Below, one piece after another: positions 47,092 through 56,482 of a stretch of DNA of 64,000 bases. Each line of letters opens with the position of its first letter. Positions within the stretch are counted from its first letter, which is position 1. Under the pieces are notes generated by a model. That model saw only the letters and a list, made by a program, of their open reading frames with translations. It did not search any database and had not been told where the DNA came from. Source of the DNA: Planctomycetota bacterium (GTDB lineage: Bacteria; Planctomycetota; UBA1135; GCA-002686595); contig JABACD010000008.1 in assembly GCA_014237855.1 (NCBI GenBank), forward strand, positions 84,495 through 148,494, given 5' to 3'. The translations under genes and the position numbers were made by a program.

Positions 47092-47409
47092 ATGTGGAAC
47101 AAAGAGAAAGTCGCCGAGATCGTCGGTGAGAACAAGCTGGTCGTCTTCGCCAAAGGCACCCGTGAGCAACCTCAGTGCGGTTTCTCCGCACGGGCCTTCA
47201 CCGTGCTCGAGATGCTCGGAAAGCCCTTCGAGGTCGTGAACATCTTTGATGATCCAGACATTCGCCCCTCACTGGTCGAGTTCAGCCAGTGGCCCACGAC
47301 CCCTCAGGTATTCCTGAATGGTGAGTTCATTGGCGGCAGTGATGTCGTCCTCGAGATGTTCGAGAAGGGCGAGCTGAAGACCAAGGCGGACGCTGCCTTC
47401 GCTGACTAG
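47092..47409 (+). CDS. grxD: Monothiol (CGFS-type) glutaredoxin
   Basis: 105 residues. The CGFS active site (KGTREQPQCGFSARA) near residue 30 and WPTTPQVFLNGEFIGGSDVV with the TP motif are typical of Grx4. It carries [2Fe-2S] clusters bridged by glutathione or an equivalent thiol and pairs with BolA, encoded just upstream. Usual family members read KGTPxxPxCGFS; here Arg replaces the first Pro. A terminator follows 28 bases after the stop. Confidence 0.95.
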   Translation: MWNKEKVAEIVGENKLVVFAKGTREQPQCGFSARAFTVLEMLGKPFEVVNIFDDPDIRPSLVEFSQWPTTPQVFLNGEFIGGSDVVLEMFEKGELKTKADAAFAD

Positions 47410-47437
47410 GGCACCAACAGGTCACTCAGATCATGCA

Positions 47438-47467
47438 AGAGCAGCCCGGCGCGAGCCGGGCTGCTCT
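47438..47467 (+). terminator. Terminator after bolA-grxD
   Basis: A perfect 13-bp stem (agagcagcccggc / gccgggctgctct) with a GCGA tetraloop, followed by catt. It lies between the convergent glutaredoxin and desaturase genes and may serve both strands. Confidence 0.8.
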
Positions 47468-47520
47468 CATTCCATCGCGAGATGGTGAACCCTGACCCGC
47501 CAGGGCCGGTACCACCTGGC

Positions 47521-48651
47521 TCAGCCGCGGCGACCTGACTCGTCGACCATGACAGGGGCAGTTGGCCGCCCCGCTTCGAGGACGCTCTGGGCCAGAGCAT
47601 TGGCCGAGTCGGCTGTCTCCGCGAACGCCTGCTTGGCCGAGTCGGCTGTCTCCGCGATCGCCTGCTTGGCCGAGTCGGCTGTCTCCGCGATCGCCTGCTT
47701 GGCCGAGTCCGCACGCTCGGCGATGACATGAGCTGCGTTGGCTGATTTCTCCACCAGAGCCGTCGTTGCGGCCGTTTTTTGAGCACGCACGCTCTCACGA
47801 GCTCGCTCGATCTTCTCGCGGGCCGTCCTCTTCAGCTCGCGGGTGAGACCGACCTTGGAGAGTGACCAGACAAACCACTTCGTCGGATCGAAGTGGTACC
47901 AGCAGATCCCGTTGCGGTAGTCGGTCTGAAAGCGGTGGTGGTAGTTGTGGTAGCCCTCTCCGAGGGTGATCAGTGCGGTCAGGAAGCTATCCCGAGCGGA
48001 GTTGTCCACCGAGAAGGGCTGCTTGCCGAAAATGTGCGTGAAGGAGTTCACCGAGAAGGTCGCGTGCCACTGCACCAGGAGCCTGAGGAAGCCGGTGATC
48101 AGCATCGCTCCGATGGGATCTCCCCAGATCAATCCAAGGCTGAAGGGCACCACTGCACCCATCAAGATCGCAAGGGCGAGGTAGTGCTTGTGCTGGAACA
48201 TCACCAGCTTGTCCGCCTGAAGGTCCTTGACGCCGGTCGCTTTTCCGTCCGGGTCCAAGTAGAAGATCCAAACGATGTGAGCCCACCAGAACCCACGATT
48301 GATGTTGTAGGGATCCTTGACCGTATCAACCTTGGTGTGGTGGACACGGTGATCAGCAGACCACTTGAGTGCCGAATTCTGAACACCAGCAGCGCCGAAC
48401 AGCAGGTAGAAGAGGCGCAGGGGCCAGCTCGCCTTGTAGGCGTTGTGGGCAAACAGCCTGTGGTAGCCGCCGGTGATCGAAATGCTCGAGCAGGCCAACC
48501 AGAGCAGGCCGAGCCCCAGCGACCACCAGGAGAACTGGACGGCCGCCATGTAGACAACCGCCGCCACCGCCAGGAAGTGGACAGATATGATGAACAACAG
48601 GTTTACCCAGTTGATCTTGGCCTTGGGCAATGTGGGCGTGCCGGCTTCCAT
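47521..48651 (-). CDS. Fatty-acid desaturase with C-terminal 11-residue amphipathic repeats
   Basis: 376 residues. The first 270 form a delta-9-type acyl desaturase: His boxes HRLFAH, HRVHH and HNYHH, with about four membrane helices and FNDNSARD-like linker sequence. After KWFVWSLSKVGL a helical basic segment leads into an 11-residue repeat, E(T/R)ADSAKQAIA, present about four times (residues about 314-356), then a short disordered end. Such 11-mers form lipid-binding amphipathic helices in synuclein, apolipoprotein and perilipin, and occur in LEA proteins. The desaturase at 30692 has no such tail. A membrane- or lipid-droplet-targeting tail is inferred. Confidence 0.92.
   Translation of the reverse strand: MEAGTPTLPKAKINWVNLLFIISVHFLAVAAVVYMAAVQFSWWSLGLGLLWLACSSISITGGYHRLFAHNAYKASWPLRLFYLLFGAAGVQNSALKWSADHRVHHTKVDTVKDPYNINRGFWWAHIVWIFYLDPDGKATGVKDLQADKLVMFQHKHYLALAILMGAVVPFSLGLIWGDPIGAMLITGFLRLLVQWHATFSVNSFTHIFGKQPFSVDNSARDSFLTALITLGEGYHNYHHRFQTDYRNGICWYHFDPTKWFVWSLSKVGLTRELKRTAREKIERARESVRAQKTAATTALVEKSANAAHVIAERADSAKQAIAETADSAKQAIAETADSAKQAFAETADSANALAQSVLEAGRPTAPVMVDESGRRG
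47602..47700 (-). repeat. Three tandem 33-bp repeats in the desaturase tail
   Basis: Units at 47602-47634, 47635-47667 and 47668-47700; the second and third are identical and the first differs at one base. Each encodes one 11-residue unit of the desaturase tail. Near identity at DNA level points to recent expansion or slippage, so copy number may vary between strains. Confidence 0.9.
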
Positions 48652-49291
48652 GTGATAGAGGTCGAGAGTCGTCGGCGAATGTGCGGGGGTCCTTGCGAGA
48701 GCTGGTTCCTCGAGGGGGCGCTCGGGCCTACGCCCTGGTCACTTCTCCACCAGTGTCAGAGGAGAGTTCCCCGGCCTACCAGGAATGGAGCCAGTCCTGG
48801 CGGTTAGACTAGTCCGAACCATGGTCGCCCCCCCCCATTGATCGGCTCTTTCTTGCTCACTTCGGACAAGAAGGTCGGCTCTTTCCTGCCCGTTACAGGC
48901 GATGATGGGGAATCCCAGGCATCGGGAACCACCGGCATTCAGCGGCTCGAGATCATGAGCTCAGTCCAGTCATGTGGCCAAATTTGGCCCGAGAGATCCC
49001 TACCCCGCCCCTGGTGATTTCGCTTCCCACCGATACAGCAGCTCCGCTTGCCAGCACGCTCCCTGCCCGGGCCCGCCAGATCCTTCTGAGGGCGGCTCGC
49101 AGCCTGCAGGGTGCGCTCCTCGTGCCCTGTGAGGATGGAGATTCGGACCAGCTCATCAGGTTCAAGCATCCCCTGGGGCCGCCCCGGAGGGGTCACCCCA
49201 GGGAGAGTTGCCAGCCCCTGAAATTCCCGGCCATGATACCTGGACCGGCCGTCGCGAGCCGCGCCTCGAGCCAGGCGCGGAGGCCCCTCCG
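48652..49291. other. Long intergenic region between desaturase and DoxX-like gene
   Basis: 640 bases with no well-supported gene. It holds a dyad around actagt (ggttagactagtccgaacc, 48802-48820) that could be an operator for the divergent desaturase, a run of nine C, and two copies of tcggctctttc at about 48841 and 48872. A frame at 48972-49295 (107 codons) ends in an ATGA overlap with the next gene, but its sequence is Pro/Arg/Ala-rich and protein-like content is doubtful. No RNA gene was recognised. Confidence 0.45.
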
Positions 49292-50077
49292 ATGAGCTCG
49301 GCCCCCCACCTGAGATCGGGCTGGAGACGATCAGCCGACTGGGCTCTTCGCCTGACAGCAATTCTGACGGCCTGCACAGCTGCCTGGATTGCATGGACCA
49401 AACCCACGGCGGTGAATGGCTGGCTGTTCATGGATCTGGGCACGAGTGAGGCCACCGCTGAGTGGGTGGAGAAGATCGCCGCAGTCCTGCTGGTGATCTC
49501 CGCGGCAAGCCTGATCCGATCGACCTCCTTCTTGGCCTGCGCTCTGATCACGCTCTGGATGCTGTCCCTCGCGGGGGCCCGGACCTTGCAGGGGGGCGAG
49601 GAGTTCTCCGAGCTGGCTCTCGCTTCCAACGCTCTTCGATATTCAGCGCCGCCGGCCCTCTGGCTCTTGCATCTGAAGAGGGACCGTCTCGCCACCCTGC
49701 TGATGCGTCTTGCCCTGGCCTCGACCTTTGCAGCCCACGGCTACGAGGCCCTCCAGCAACATCCACAGTTCGTTGACCTGGTGATTCCGGCCGCTCGCCA
49801 GTACCTGGGTCTACAGCTCACAGAGTCCGAAGTACGGGGCATCCTGATCCTGATCGGCGTTGTTGATCTGGCTGTCGCTGTCGGAATCCTCCTCAGGCGC
49901 TCGCGATGGATTCTGGCCTACATGGCCGGTTGGGGTTTCATTACGCTCTTGAGTCGCCCACTCTCCTGGGGCTGGGAACGCTGGCCCGAGGCCGCGATCC
50001 GCTGCGCCCATGCCGGTGTTCCACTCGCCTTGCTCTTCTACTGGAGAGCCTGTACCCACCTTCAGAACAAGGACTGA
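49292..50077 (+). CDS. DoxX-like integral membrane protein
   Basis: 261 residues from ATG 49292. About seven hydrophobic segments are seen. The second half (RLALASTFAAHGYEAL, then GILILIGVVDLAVAVGILL, ending with SRPLSWGWERWPE) follows the DoxX/DoxD-like four-helix pattern. The first half adds three helices not typical of the family. Function is unknown; DoxX-like proteins are often linked to redox enzymes. It is 20 bases upstream of the purple-acid-phosphatase-like gene and likely in one transcript. A TTG at 49208 would extend it by 28 residues. Confidence 0.75.
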   Translation: MSSAPHLRSGWRRSADWALRLTAILTACTAAWIAWTKPTAVNGWLFMDLGTSEATAEWVEKIAAVLLVISAASLIRSTSFLACALITLWMLSLAGARTLQGGEEFSELALASNALRYSAPPALWLLHLKRDRLATLLMRLALASTFAAHGYEALQQHPQFVDLVIPAARQYLGLQLTESEVRGILILIGVVDLAVAVGILLRRSRWILAYMAGWGFITLLSRPLSWGWERWPEAAIRCAHAGVPLALLFYWRACTHLQNKD

Positions 50078-50097
50078 GCCGAGGAGGCAATCACTCG

Positions 50098-51882
50098 ATG
50101 AATCCCAAGAACACAAGGCTGGTCGCACTGCTCGCCAGCTGCTGCCTCTTTCTGATCACCGGCTCAACGATCGCCTCCTCTGGCCAGCCAGGACCGAGCC
50201 ACTGTCGTGTGGTCTGGGGTGAGGATCCTGCCCACGTGGCCAAGATCTCCTGGAGCACGCAAGCTGCGGGCAGCAAGCATGAGGTCTTGCTGGCGACCTC
50301 ACCGCAGGCAGGAGACCTCTCGGGTTACTCAATGCGCGTCACATCGCATCGCGATGGAGAGTTCACGCGGGACAGCCGCGACAAGGACAGTACGAGTCCA
50401 GCCTGGTACCACCACGCAGAGGTCCGGGATCTCGCTCCCTCGACCACGTACTGGTTCGTCATCGTCAGTGACCAGGTCCCCTCGAGGGAGTTCCACTTCA
50501 TGACCGGGCCAGTCGACAATCGCCCCTTCAAGATCATCTATGGAGGTGATTCACGCTCCGGTCACCCCGCTCGCCAGGAGATGAACCGCTTCATGGCGAG
50601 CATCGCCCTCGAGGACCCGGACGTTCTCGCCTTTGCGCACGGGGGCGACTACATCATGTCAGGCGCACTCTGGTCGCACTGGAAGGCATGGCTCGATCAC
50701 CACGAGCTGTCCGTTGCGGCCAGTGGTCGTGTCCTGCCCATCATTCCAGTGCGAGGGAATCACGACACCGGACCGCTCTACGACGAGGTATTCGATAGGC
50801 CAGGTGAAGCTGGGAAGAACTACTACACGACCCAGCTCGGATCCCAGGTGGCCCTGATCACCCTCAACTCCGAGATCAGCACGACCGGCGACCAGGCTCT
50901 CTGGCTCGAAGAGCAGCTAGCCGAACTTCGCCCGGCCAATCGCTGGTTACTGGCACAGTACCACCGCCCCCTCTTCCCCGCGGTCAAGTCGCCCGGTGCA
51001 GCCAAGTCAACCTGGGTTCCACTGTTTGAGCACTTCGATGTGGACCTCGTGTTGGAGTCAGATGGTCATGTGATCAAGCGCACGGTGCCGATTCGTGATG
51101 GGAAGCATGATCCTTCCGGTGTGACCTACATCGGCGAGGGAGGCCTGGGCGTTCCTCAGCGAACTCCTGATACGAAGCGCTGGTACCTCAAGGAGCCGGG
51201 CATGGCCGCCAGCGCTCACCACGTCTCAATTCTCGAGTTCTCAGACGAGGGGCTCCAGATACTCACGGTCGGCCCCCCCACTTCCGAGGGACGATTCGAG
51301 CCGAAGGAGTTCACGGAGGTCATTGCCCCACAAGCCGACTGGAGCTACCTCGTGGGCGAAGACCCCAGCCCCCAGTGGAGTGCTCGGAGCTTCGACTCCT
51401 CTGCCTGGCCGAAGGGCTCTGCAGGCTTCGGCTACGGAGATGATGATGACAGCACGCTGCTCGATGATATGCGTGGTGAGTACTCCCGAGTCTACCTCCG
51501 CAAGAGCATCGATGCAGATTCCCTCGAGGGCATCGAGGAGCTTGCGCTGATGATTCGCTACGACGACGCCTTCATCGCGTACGCCAACGGCAAGGAATTC
51601 AGCCGGGTCGGGGTGAAGAGCGGCGCAGGCGCTCTTGCCAAGGACATCCAGAGCCACGAGGCTCGTGATCGCTTCGACTACATCCCCATTCCCGACTGGC
51701 GCGCAGGACTCGAGGGCGGAGAACTCGTCCTGGCCATCGAGGGCCACAATGCATCGGCTTCCTCCAGTGACTTCACCCTCGACCTCTTCCTCATCGCCGA
51801 CCCGTCAAACACCGGCAAGAGCGAGGGAGCAGCTGGACGAATCGTGCACGACGATCATCGGCTGGAACCTCGCACCCCCTGA
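50098..51882 (+). CDS. Secreted purple-acid-phosphatase-like metallophosphoesterase
   Basis: 594 residues from ATG 50098, preceded by gaggag, one of the few good ribosome-binding sites here. Signal peptide to about residue 27. A fibronectin-III-like N-terminal domain (about 30-135, LAPSTTYWFVIVSD) precedes the metallophosphoesterase: YGGDSRSG, HGGDY, RGNHDTGP and QYHRPLFP supply metal ligands. The last motif is SDGHVIKRT, where the second His of the usual GHxH is Ile, so one metal site may be altered. Residues about 410-594 are an extra beta-rich domain. Phosphate scavenging in the envelope is a likely role. Confidence 0.87.
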   Translation: MNPKNTRLVALLASCCLFLITGSTIASSGQPGPSHCRVVWGEDPAHVAKISWSTQAAGSKHEVLLATSPQAGDLSGYSMRVTSHRDGEFTRDSRDKDSTSPAWYHHAEVRDLAPSTTYWFVIVSDQVPSREFHFMTGPVDNRPFKIIYGGDSRSGHPARQEMNRFMASIALEDPDVLAFAHGGDYIMSGALWSHWKAWLDHHELSVAASGRVLPIIPVRGNHDTGPLYDEVFDRPGEAGKNYYTTQLGSQVALITLNSEISTTGDQALWLEEQLAELRPANRWLLAQYHRPLFPAVKSPGAAKSTWVPLFEHFDVDLVLESDGHVIKRTVPIRDGKHDPSGVTYIGEGGLGVPQRTPDTKRWYLKEPGMAASAHHVSILEFSDEGLQILTVGPPTSEGRFEPKEFTEVIAPQADWSYLVGEDPSPQWSARSFDSSAWPKGSAGFGYGDDDDSTLLDDMRGEYSRVYLRKSIDADSLEGIEELALMIRYDDAFIAYANGKEFSRVGVKSGAGALAKDIQSHEARDRFDYIPIPDWRAGLEGGELVLAIEGHNASASSSDFTLDLFLIADPSNTGKSEGAAGRIVHDDHRLEPRTP

Positions 51883-51921
51883 GCCCCTCCTCGGATCGAG
51901 AGCCCCAAGATTGACGCCACG

Positions 51922-53340
51922 CTAGGTCAGAATCTCTCTCACGACCCGGCCATGCACATCCGTCAGGCGGAAGTCGCGGCCCTGCGACCGAAAGGTCAGT
52001 CGCTCGTGATCGATTCCCAGGAGGTGCAGGATCGTCGCGTGCAGGTCGTGCACGTGCACGGCCTCATCCACAACAGAGTACCCGATGTCGTCGGTGACAC
52101 CAAATGAGAAGCCGGGCTTCACGCCGCCACCCGCCATCCACATGGTGAAGGCGTCGATGTGGTGGTCACGGCCGACGGCCACGCGCACCTCGCTCATTGG
52201 GGTACGGCCGAACTCCCCCCCCCAGATGACCAGGGTGTCCTCCAAGAGGCCCTGACGTTCGAGGTCGAGAACCAGAGCCGCTGACGCTCGGTCCACTTCA
52301 CGACAGCGGGCCTCGAGCGGCGCACCCAGGTTGTTGTTGCCGTCGCCGTGATGATCCCAGTCCGCATGGTACAGCTGAACGAATCGCACTCCGCGCTCGA
52401 CCAGGCGGCGCGCGAGCAGGCAGTTGCGCGCAAATGAGGGGCGCTCTCCTTCGATTCCATAGAGTTCGCGCACACTCTCTGGCTCTGACGAGACATCAAC
52501 CAGCTCTGGCGCACTGCTCTGCATGCGTGCCGCCAGCTCATAGGAGGCCATACGTGCGGCAATGGTCTCGTCTTCCAGGGCCTCGTAGCGCAGCCTGTTC
52601 AGGCCGCCAACAGTCTTGAAGAACTCTCGCTGCTCCTCCTCGCTGATCCCCTCGGGCGTCCGCAAGTGAAGCACCGGCTCCGGCCCTGATCGAAGCGGAG
52701 TCCCTTGATAGCGCGGGGACAGGAATCCATTGCCCCAGAGTGGTGAGCCGCCGCGCGGACCGCGGTTACCTGACTGCAGCACGACGAAGCCGGGCAAGTC
52801 CTCCGACTCGCTACCAATTCCGTACTGAACCCAGGACCCCAGACTCGGTCGACCGAACTGCCCGAATCCGGTGTTCATGAACAGCTTGGCCGGCCCGTGG
52901 TTGATCTCGTTGGTCGAGAGTCCACGGAGGAAGCAGAGCTTGTCGACAATTGCCGCCGTGTGCGGCAGCAGCTCGCTGACCGGGGCCCCGCACTCACCGT
53001 GACGTGCAAACGCTCGCTGGCTCCCCATCAGTCGGGAGAGTCGCGGATCGATAAAGGCGAAGCGCTTGCCCTCGATCAAACCGGGAGGCGGTGCCTGTCC
53101 ATCGAATTTCTGGAGAGCCTCCTTGTGCTCGAAGAGTTCGAACTGGCTGGGTGCACCGGCCATGTGGAGAAATATCACCCGTCGAGCTTGGGCAGCATGA
53201 TGCAGCCCAGCGCCAACACCGGCCCAGGACTTGCCGGAGATGAGCTGGTGCATGGCCATGGTGCCCAGACCCAGCCCTCCAAGCTTGAGGAACTCTCTGC
53301 GCCTGAGCTGCAGGCTGTCTTCTCTCGCTTCGCTCTGCAT
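51922..53340 (-). CDS. DUF1501 Tat-exported protein
   Basis: 472 residues from ATG 53340. A twin-arginine signal (LRRREFLKLGGLGLG) is followed by the DUF1501 fold, distantly related to the alkaline-phosphatase/sulfatase superfamily: FLHMAGAPSQFELFEHK, GFVVLQSGNRGPRGG, the central QLYHADWDHHGDGNNN, and the C-terminal VIWGGEFGRTPMSE with GRDHHIDAFTMWMAGGGVKPG. In planctomycetes DUF1501 genes almost always follow a PSCyt1/DUF1549/DUF1553 gene, as here, 4 bases downstream. The pair is thought to act in the envelope; the reaction is unknown. Confidence 0.95.
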   Translation of the reverse strand: MQSEAREDSLQLRRREFLKLGGLGLGTMAMHQLISGKSWAGVGAGLHHAAQARRVIFLHMAGAPSQFELFEHKEALQKFDGQAPPPGLIEGKRFAFIDPRLSRLMGSQRAFARHGECGAPVSELLPHTAAIVDKLCFLRGLSTNEINHGPAKLFMNTGFGQFGRPSLGSWVQYGIGSESEDLPGFVVLQSGNRGPRGGSPLWGNGFLSPRYQGTPLRSGPEPVLHLRTPEGISEEEQREFFKTVGGLNRLRYEALEDETIAARMASYELAARMQSSAPELVDVSSEPESVRELYGIEGERPSFARNCLLARRLVERGVRFVQLYHADWDHHGDGNNNLGAPLEARCREVDRASAALVLDLERQGLLEDTLVIWGGEFGRTPMSEVRVAVGRDHHIDAFTMWMAGGGVKPGFSFGVTDDIGYSVVDEAVHVHDLHATILHLLGIDHERLTFRSQGRDFRLTDVHGRVVREILT

Positions 53341-53344
53341 CGCT

Positions 53345-56215
53345 CTAGCTCCTTGTGACGAACTCGTCCAGATTGATGAGGACACGTGCGATGGCAGCCC
53401 AGACTCGCTTCTCCCGCAGCTGATCTTCAGGATCCTGCTCCCTGTGTATCCGGCGGAGGTCTTCCAGGTGGGCCACCAGCACCTCCAATTCACGTGGAGC
53501 AGACTCACGTGCAAGGCAGAGCTCAAAGGCCAGCTCGAGCCGCTGCTCATCGTCCCCCGGCGAAGTCCTGAGGCGCTCCCCAAGGGCCCTCGCGATCTCG
53601 ATCATCATCGGGTCATTCGCCAGGGTCAGGGCTTGCAAGGCCGTGTTGGAACGGCCTCGGCGAGTGCAAGTCGAGCTGGCGACAGGAGCATCGAAGGTGG
53701 TCAGAAATGGGTAGGTACTCGAACGCCACAGGCGCGTGTACATGGTCCGGCGAAAACGATCCTCTCCCTCAGAGGCCTTCCAGCTCTTTCTCGATTGGGT
53801 GAAGTCAAAGACCCCCTCGGGCTGTGGTGGTTGGACCGGAGGCCCTCCGACCTTCGAGGAGAGCTGACCACTGGCTCTCAGGGCCGAGTCCCGAATGACC
53901 TCGGCATCGACACGTAGCCGCTGCTGGCGACCGAGCCAGCGTCCACGCGGGTCCAGCTCATCCAGGTCCGGTCTTCTATCTGAAGACTGCCGATAGGTCG
54001 CAGAGGTCACAATCGAACGGTGGAGCGACTTGCGCGAGAACCCGCTCTGCACGAATGATTGCGCCAGCCACTCCAGCAGCTCCGGATGAGAGGGCTGCGC
54101 ACCTCGAACACCAAAGTCGGCCTCGGTCTCTACCAGGCCCAGGCCAAAGAAGTGCTGCCACTCACGGTTGACTGTCACCCGATGCACCAGGGCATTACGA
54201 GGATCGACCAACCAGTTGGCGAGGTCCAGTCGGGTCTTGAGCGGATGATCAATCTCGAAGGACTGCATGGCCAGAGGAACGCCTGGCTCGACCGACTCCC
54301 TCGGCTGTAGAAAGTCACCCCGTTCAAAGACCCGGTTCGGACGCTTCACCCCACGCTCGCGCAAGATCAGCGTAGACGGAAGCCGCGGGGCGCTCTGCTT
54401 GTGACTCACCCAGGCATTCCAGGCCTCTTCCCAGGCCCCTGGAACGAGGGCAGCCTCTGCCTCTTCCTTGAACGCGACCCGAAAGCACCCAAGCACGTGG
54501 TGTCCCCCATGGTCCTGATGCAGCTCAAGGCGCATCTCCCAATCCCCTTCAGGTAGGGCCTCGGCCAGCTCAAAGTGAGCCACGTGCGGCCTTCCGAATC
54601 TTGGGCTGACCGCCCAACCGGAGCCCGACTCATCACTCAGGGCACCAGCCACTGGATAGTGACTGCCTCCTTCGGGTCCAAGGCCTTGGGAGTAACTGGA
54701 GGAACTGGCCGTGAACTGGCGCTCCTCGTACTCGGCCTCGCCAGCACGGCGCAGGAAGAGTCGCAACCGGGAGAGGACGAAGTTCCCACTACCCGACCGC
54801 CCCGGACCGTGGCCAGGGAGGTCGAGGTGTGGCAGTGCTTCGAGGCGTAGCACCCTTGCCCCCACGAGCGGCGGCCTGCCCTCCAGAACATAGACAGAGG
54901 TCACCGGGTTCTGACCAATACTCCGGATCGAACTGTCCTGCTCGATACGCAGCTCGGGCCCATTGCTCCCCGTTGCCTTGCTGGGAATCCAGGCAGTCCA
55001 TCCAGCGGCCTGACCGGCTTCTCGAAGCGCAGTGCCAAGAGCCAGGTCAGCCTCCTCGTACGCTTCAAGCTCTGCCACACGGTCCTCTGTTGGCACCATC
55101 AAGCTTGGCTCTGAACTCACGCCCCCATCCTCAGTCTGATTGAAGAAGGCGAACATCTGGAAGTACTCGGTCTGTGAGACCGGGTCGTACTTATGCGTAT
55201 GACATCGAGCGCAGGTAATCGATGAGCCCAACCAGACAGAGCCAGTCGTATCTACCCGGTCAATGACTGCATTCACCCGGTTCTCCTCATCCTTTGCACC
55301 GCCCTCCGCATTGATCTGAGTGTTGCGATGAAACCCGGTGGCGATCAACTGGTCTCGGGTTGGTGAGTCATTGAGATCCCCAGCGAGTTGCTGGCGTGTG
55401 AACTCATCAAAGGGGAGGTCCTCGGCGATGGCTGTCACGACCCAGTCACGGTAAGGCCACATGGAACGTCGGCCATCAATCGTGAATCCATGGGAATCGG
55501 CATAGCGAGCCAGGTCCAGCCAGCGACGAGCCTGATGTTCAGCGTAGGCGGTCGACTCAAGCAGCAGGTCCACGGCGCGCTCGTAGGCGCCCGGCTGATC
55601 ATCCGCGAGGAATCTCTCCAGCTCCAAGACTGACGGCGTCATCCCAACAAGGTCGATGGACACCCGACGGAGTAGGGTGCGTCGATCCGCCGGAGCAGCG
55701 ATGGAAAAACCCTCACGCTTCAGGCGTCTCTCCACAAACCCGTCGATGAGGTTCTCCTTCGAGGCTGCATCACCCGGGGGGATGACCTCGCGAAAGGACG
55801 TGTAGGCCCAGTGAGGCTCCCACTCCGCTCCCTCTTCGATCCAGCGACGCAGGACATCGATCTGCGTCTCGTCAAGCTCCTTGCCACTCTCTCGTGGCGG
55901 CATTCGATAGTCGACGTCTTGTTCGGTGAGGCGCAGGTACAGCTCGCTCTCCTCGGGATTTCCAGCGAGGAGCAGATGGTAGCTCCCCAGTCGTTCCTCG
56001 AGGCCCTCCTTGGTGTCAAGGCGTAGGCGTGCTTCACGCGCGCCTTCATCAGGCCCGTGGCAGGCAAAGCAATTCTCAGCCAGGATCGGACGAACATCCT
56101 GGGTGAAGTCAATCTCGTCTCCATGAACCACTACTGGCCCCCTCGCTGAAGCCAAGACCAGGCTAAGAGCGAGGACCAGCCACGAAGTCATGAAGGGTCT
56201 CTCGAAGATTGACAT
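53345..56215 (-). CDS. PSCyt1-DUF1549-DUF1553 planctomycete cytochrome c-like protein
   Basis: 956 residues from ATG 56215, chosen because it gives a signal peptide (SWLVLALSLVLASARG). The PSCyt1 domain has the haem site CFACHGPDE near residue 47 and MPPRESGK. DUF1549 follows with ARYADSHGFTIDGRRSMW and ends in CARCHTHKYDP, a second CxxCH. An inserted beta-rich region (about 400-610) is probably ligand-binding. DUF1553 closes the protein (TVNREWQHFFGLGLVETEADFG, then STCTRRGRSNTALQALTLAN). Such proteins are lineage hallmarks with unknown substrates, often tied to polysaccharide use. It is the upstream partner of DUF1501. Confidence 0.95.
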   Translation of the reverse strand: MSIFERPFMTSWLVLALSLVLASARGPVVVHGDEIDFTQDVRPILAENCFACHGPDEGAREARLRLDTKEGLEERLGSYHLLLAGNPEESELYLRLTEQDVDYRMPPRESGKELDETQIDVLRRWIEEGAEWEPHWAYTSFREVIPPGDAASKENLIDGFVERRLKREGFSIAAPADRRTLLRRVSIDLVGMTPSVLELERFLADDQPGAYERAVDLLLESTAYAEHQARRWLDLARYADSHGFTIDGRRSMWPYRDWVVTAIAEDLPFDEFTRQQLAGDLNDSPTRDQLIATGFHRNTQINAEGGAKDEENRVNAVIDRVDTTGSVWLGSSITCARCHTHKYDPVSQTEYFQMFAFFNQTEDGGVSSEPSLMVPTEDRVAELEAYEEADLALGTALREAGQAAGWTAWIPSKATGSNGPELRIEQDSSIRSIGQNPVTSVYVLEGRPPLVGARVLRLEALPHLDLPGHGPGRSGSGNFVLSRLRLFLRRAGEAEYEERQFTASSSSYSQGLGPEGGSHYPVAGALSDESGSGWAVSPRFGRPHVAHFELAEALPEGDWEMRLELHQDHGGHHVLGCFRVAFKEEAEAALVPGAWEEAWNAWVSHKQSAPRLPSTLILRERGVKRPNRVFERGDFLQPRESVEPGVPLAMQSFEIDHPLKTRLDLANWLVDPRNALVHRVTVNREWQHFFGLGLVETEADFGVRGAQPSHPELLEWLAQSFVQSGFSRKSLHRSIVTSATYRQSSDRRPDLDELDPRGRWLGRQQRLRVDAEVIRDSALRASGQLSSKVGGPPVQPPQPEGVFDFTQSRKSWKASEGEDRFRRTMYTRLWRSSTYPFLTTFDAPVASSTCTRRGRSNTALQALTLANDPMMIEIARALGERLRTSPGDDEQRLELAFELCLARESAPRELEVLVAHLEDLRRIHREQDPEDQLREKRVWAAIARVLINLDEFVTRS

Positions 56216-56482
56216 GCGGGATACAGGATAGGCGAGAGTGCCAGGCACGGTGCACGATCGATCAGAATCGATGGGTGAAAATCCTCGAGCCAGGACCGCA
56301 GTCCTCGGCAATTCGAGCTCCATGCCTGATCGATGGCCGGCCTTCGGCCATGCATGGCGTACCAATCCCCTCCTGCCATCGGCGGCAGCTGGGCACGATC
56401 CTCCCAAGACCAAACCAAACCCTCACCACAACTGTGCTCCAGGCACGAACACCGACTGAAGCTCGGTGCTAACCTCTCCTGC

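Noticed and set aside
47602..47700. Possible CRISPR-like array
   Set aside because: The 33-bp units are directly adjacent with no spacers and sit inside a coding frame.
47893..48807. 304-codon frame on the + strand
   Set aside because: It is antisense to the desaturase with all three His boxes; the product is Val/Gly/Arg-rich and lacks hydrophobic core patterns.
48972..49295. 107-codon frame ending in ATGA with the DoxX-like gene
   Set aside because: The overlap is suggestive, but the sequence is Pro/Arg/Ala-rich with no recognisable fold, so it is recorded only in the intergenic entry.
51883..51921. Possible terminator between the phosphatase and DUF1501 genes
   Set aside because: Only 39 bases separate the convergent stops and no convincing stem was found.
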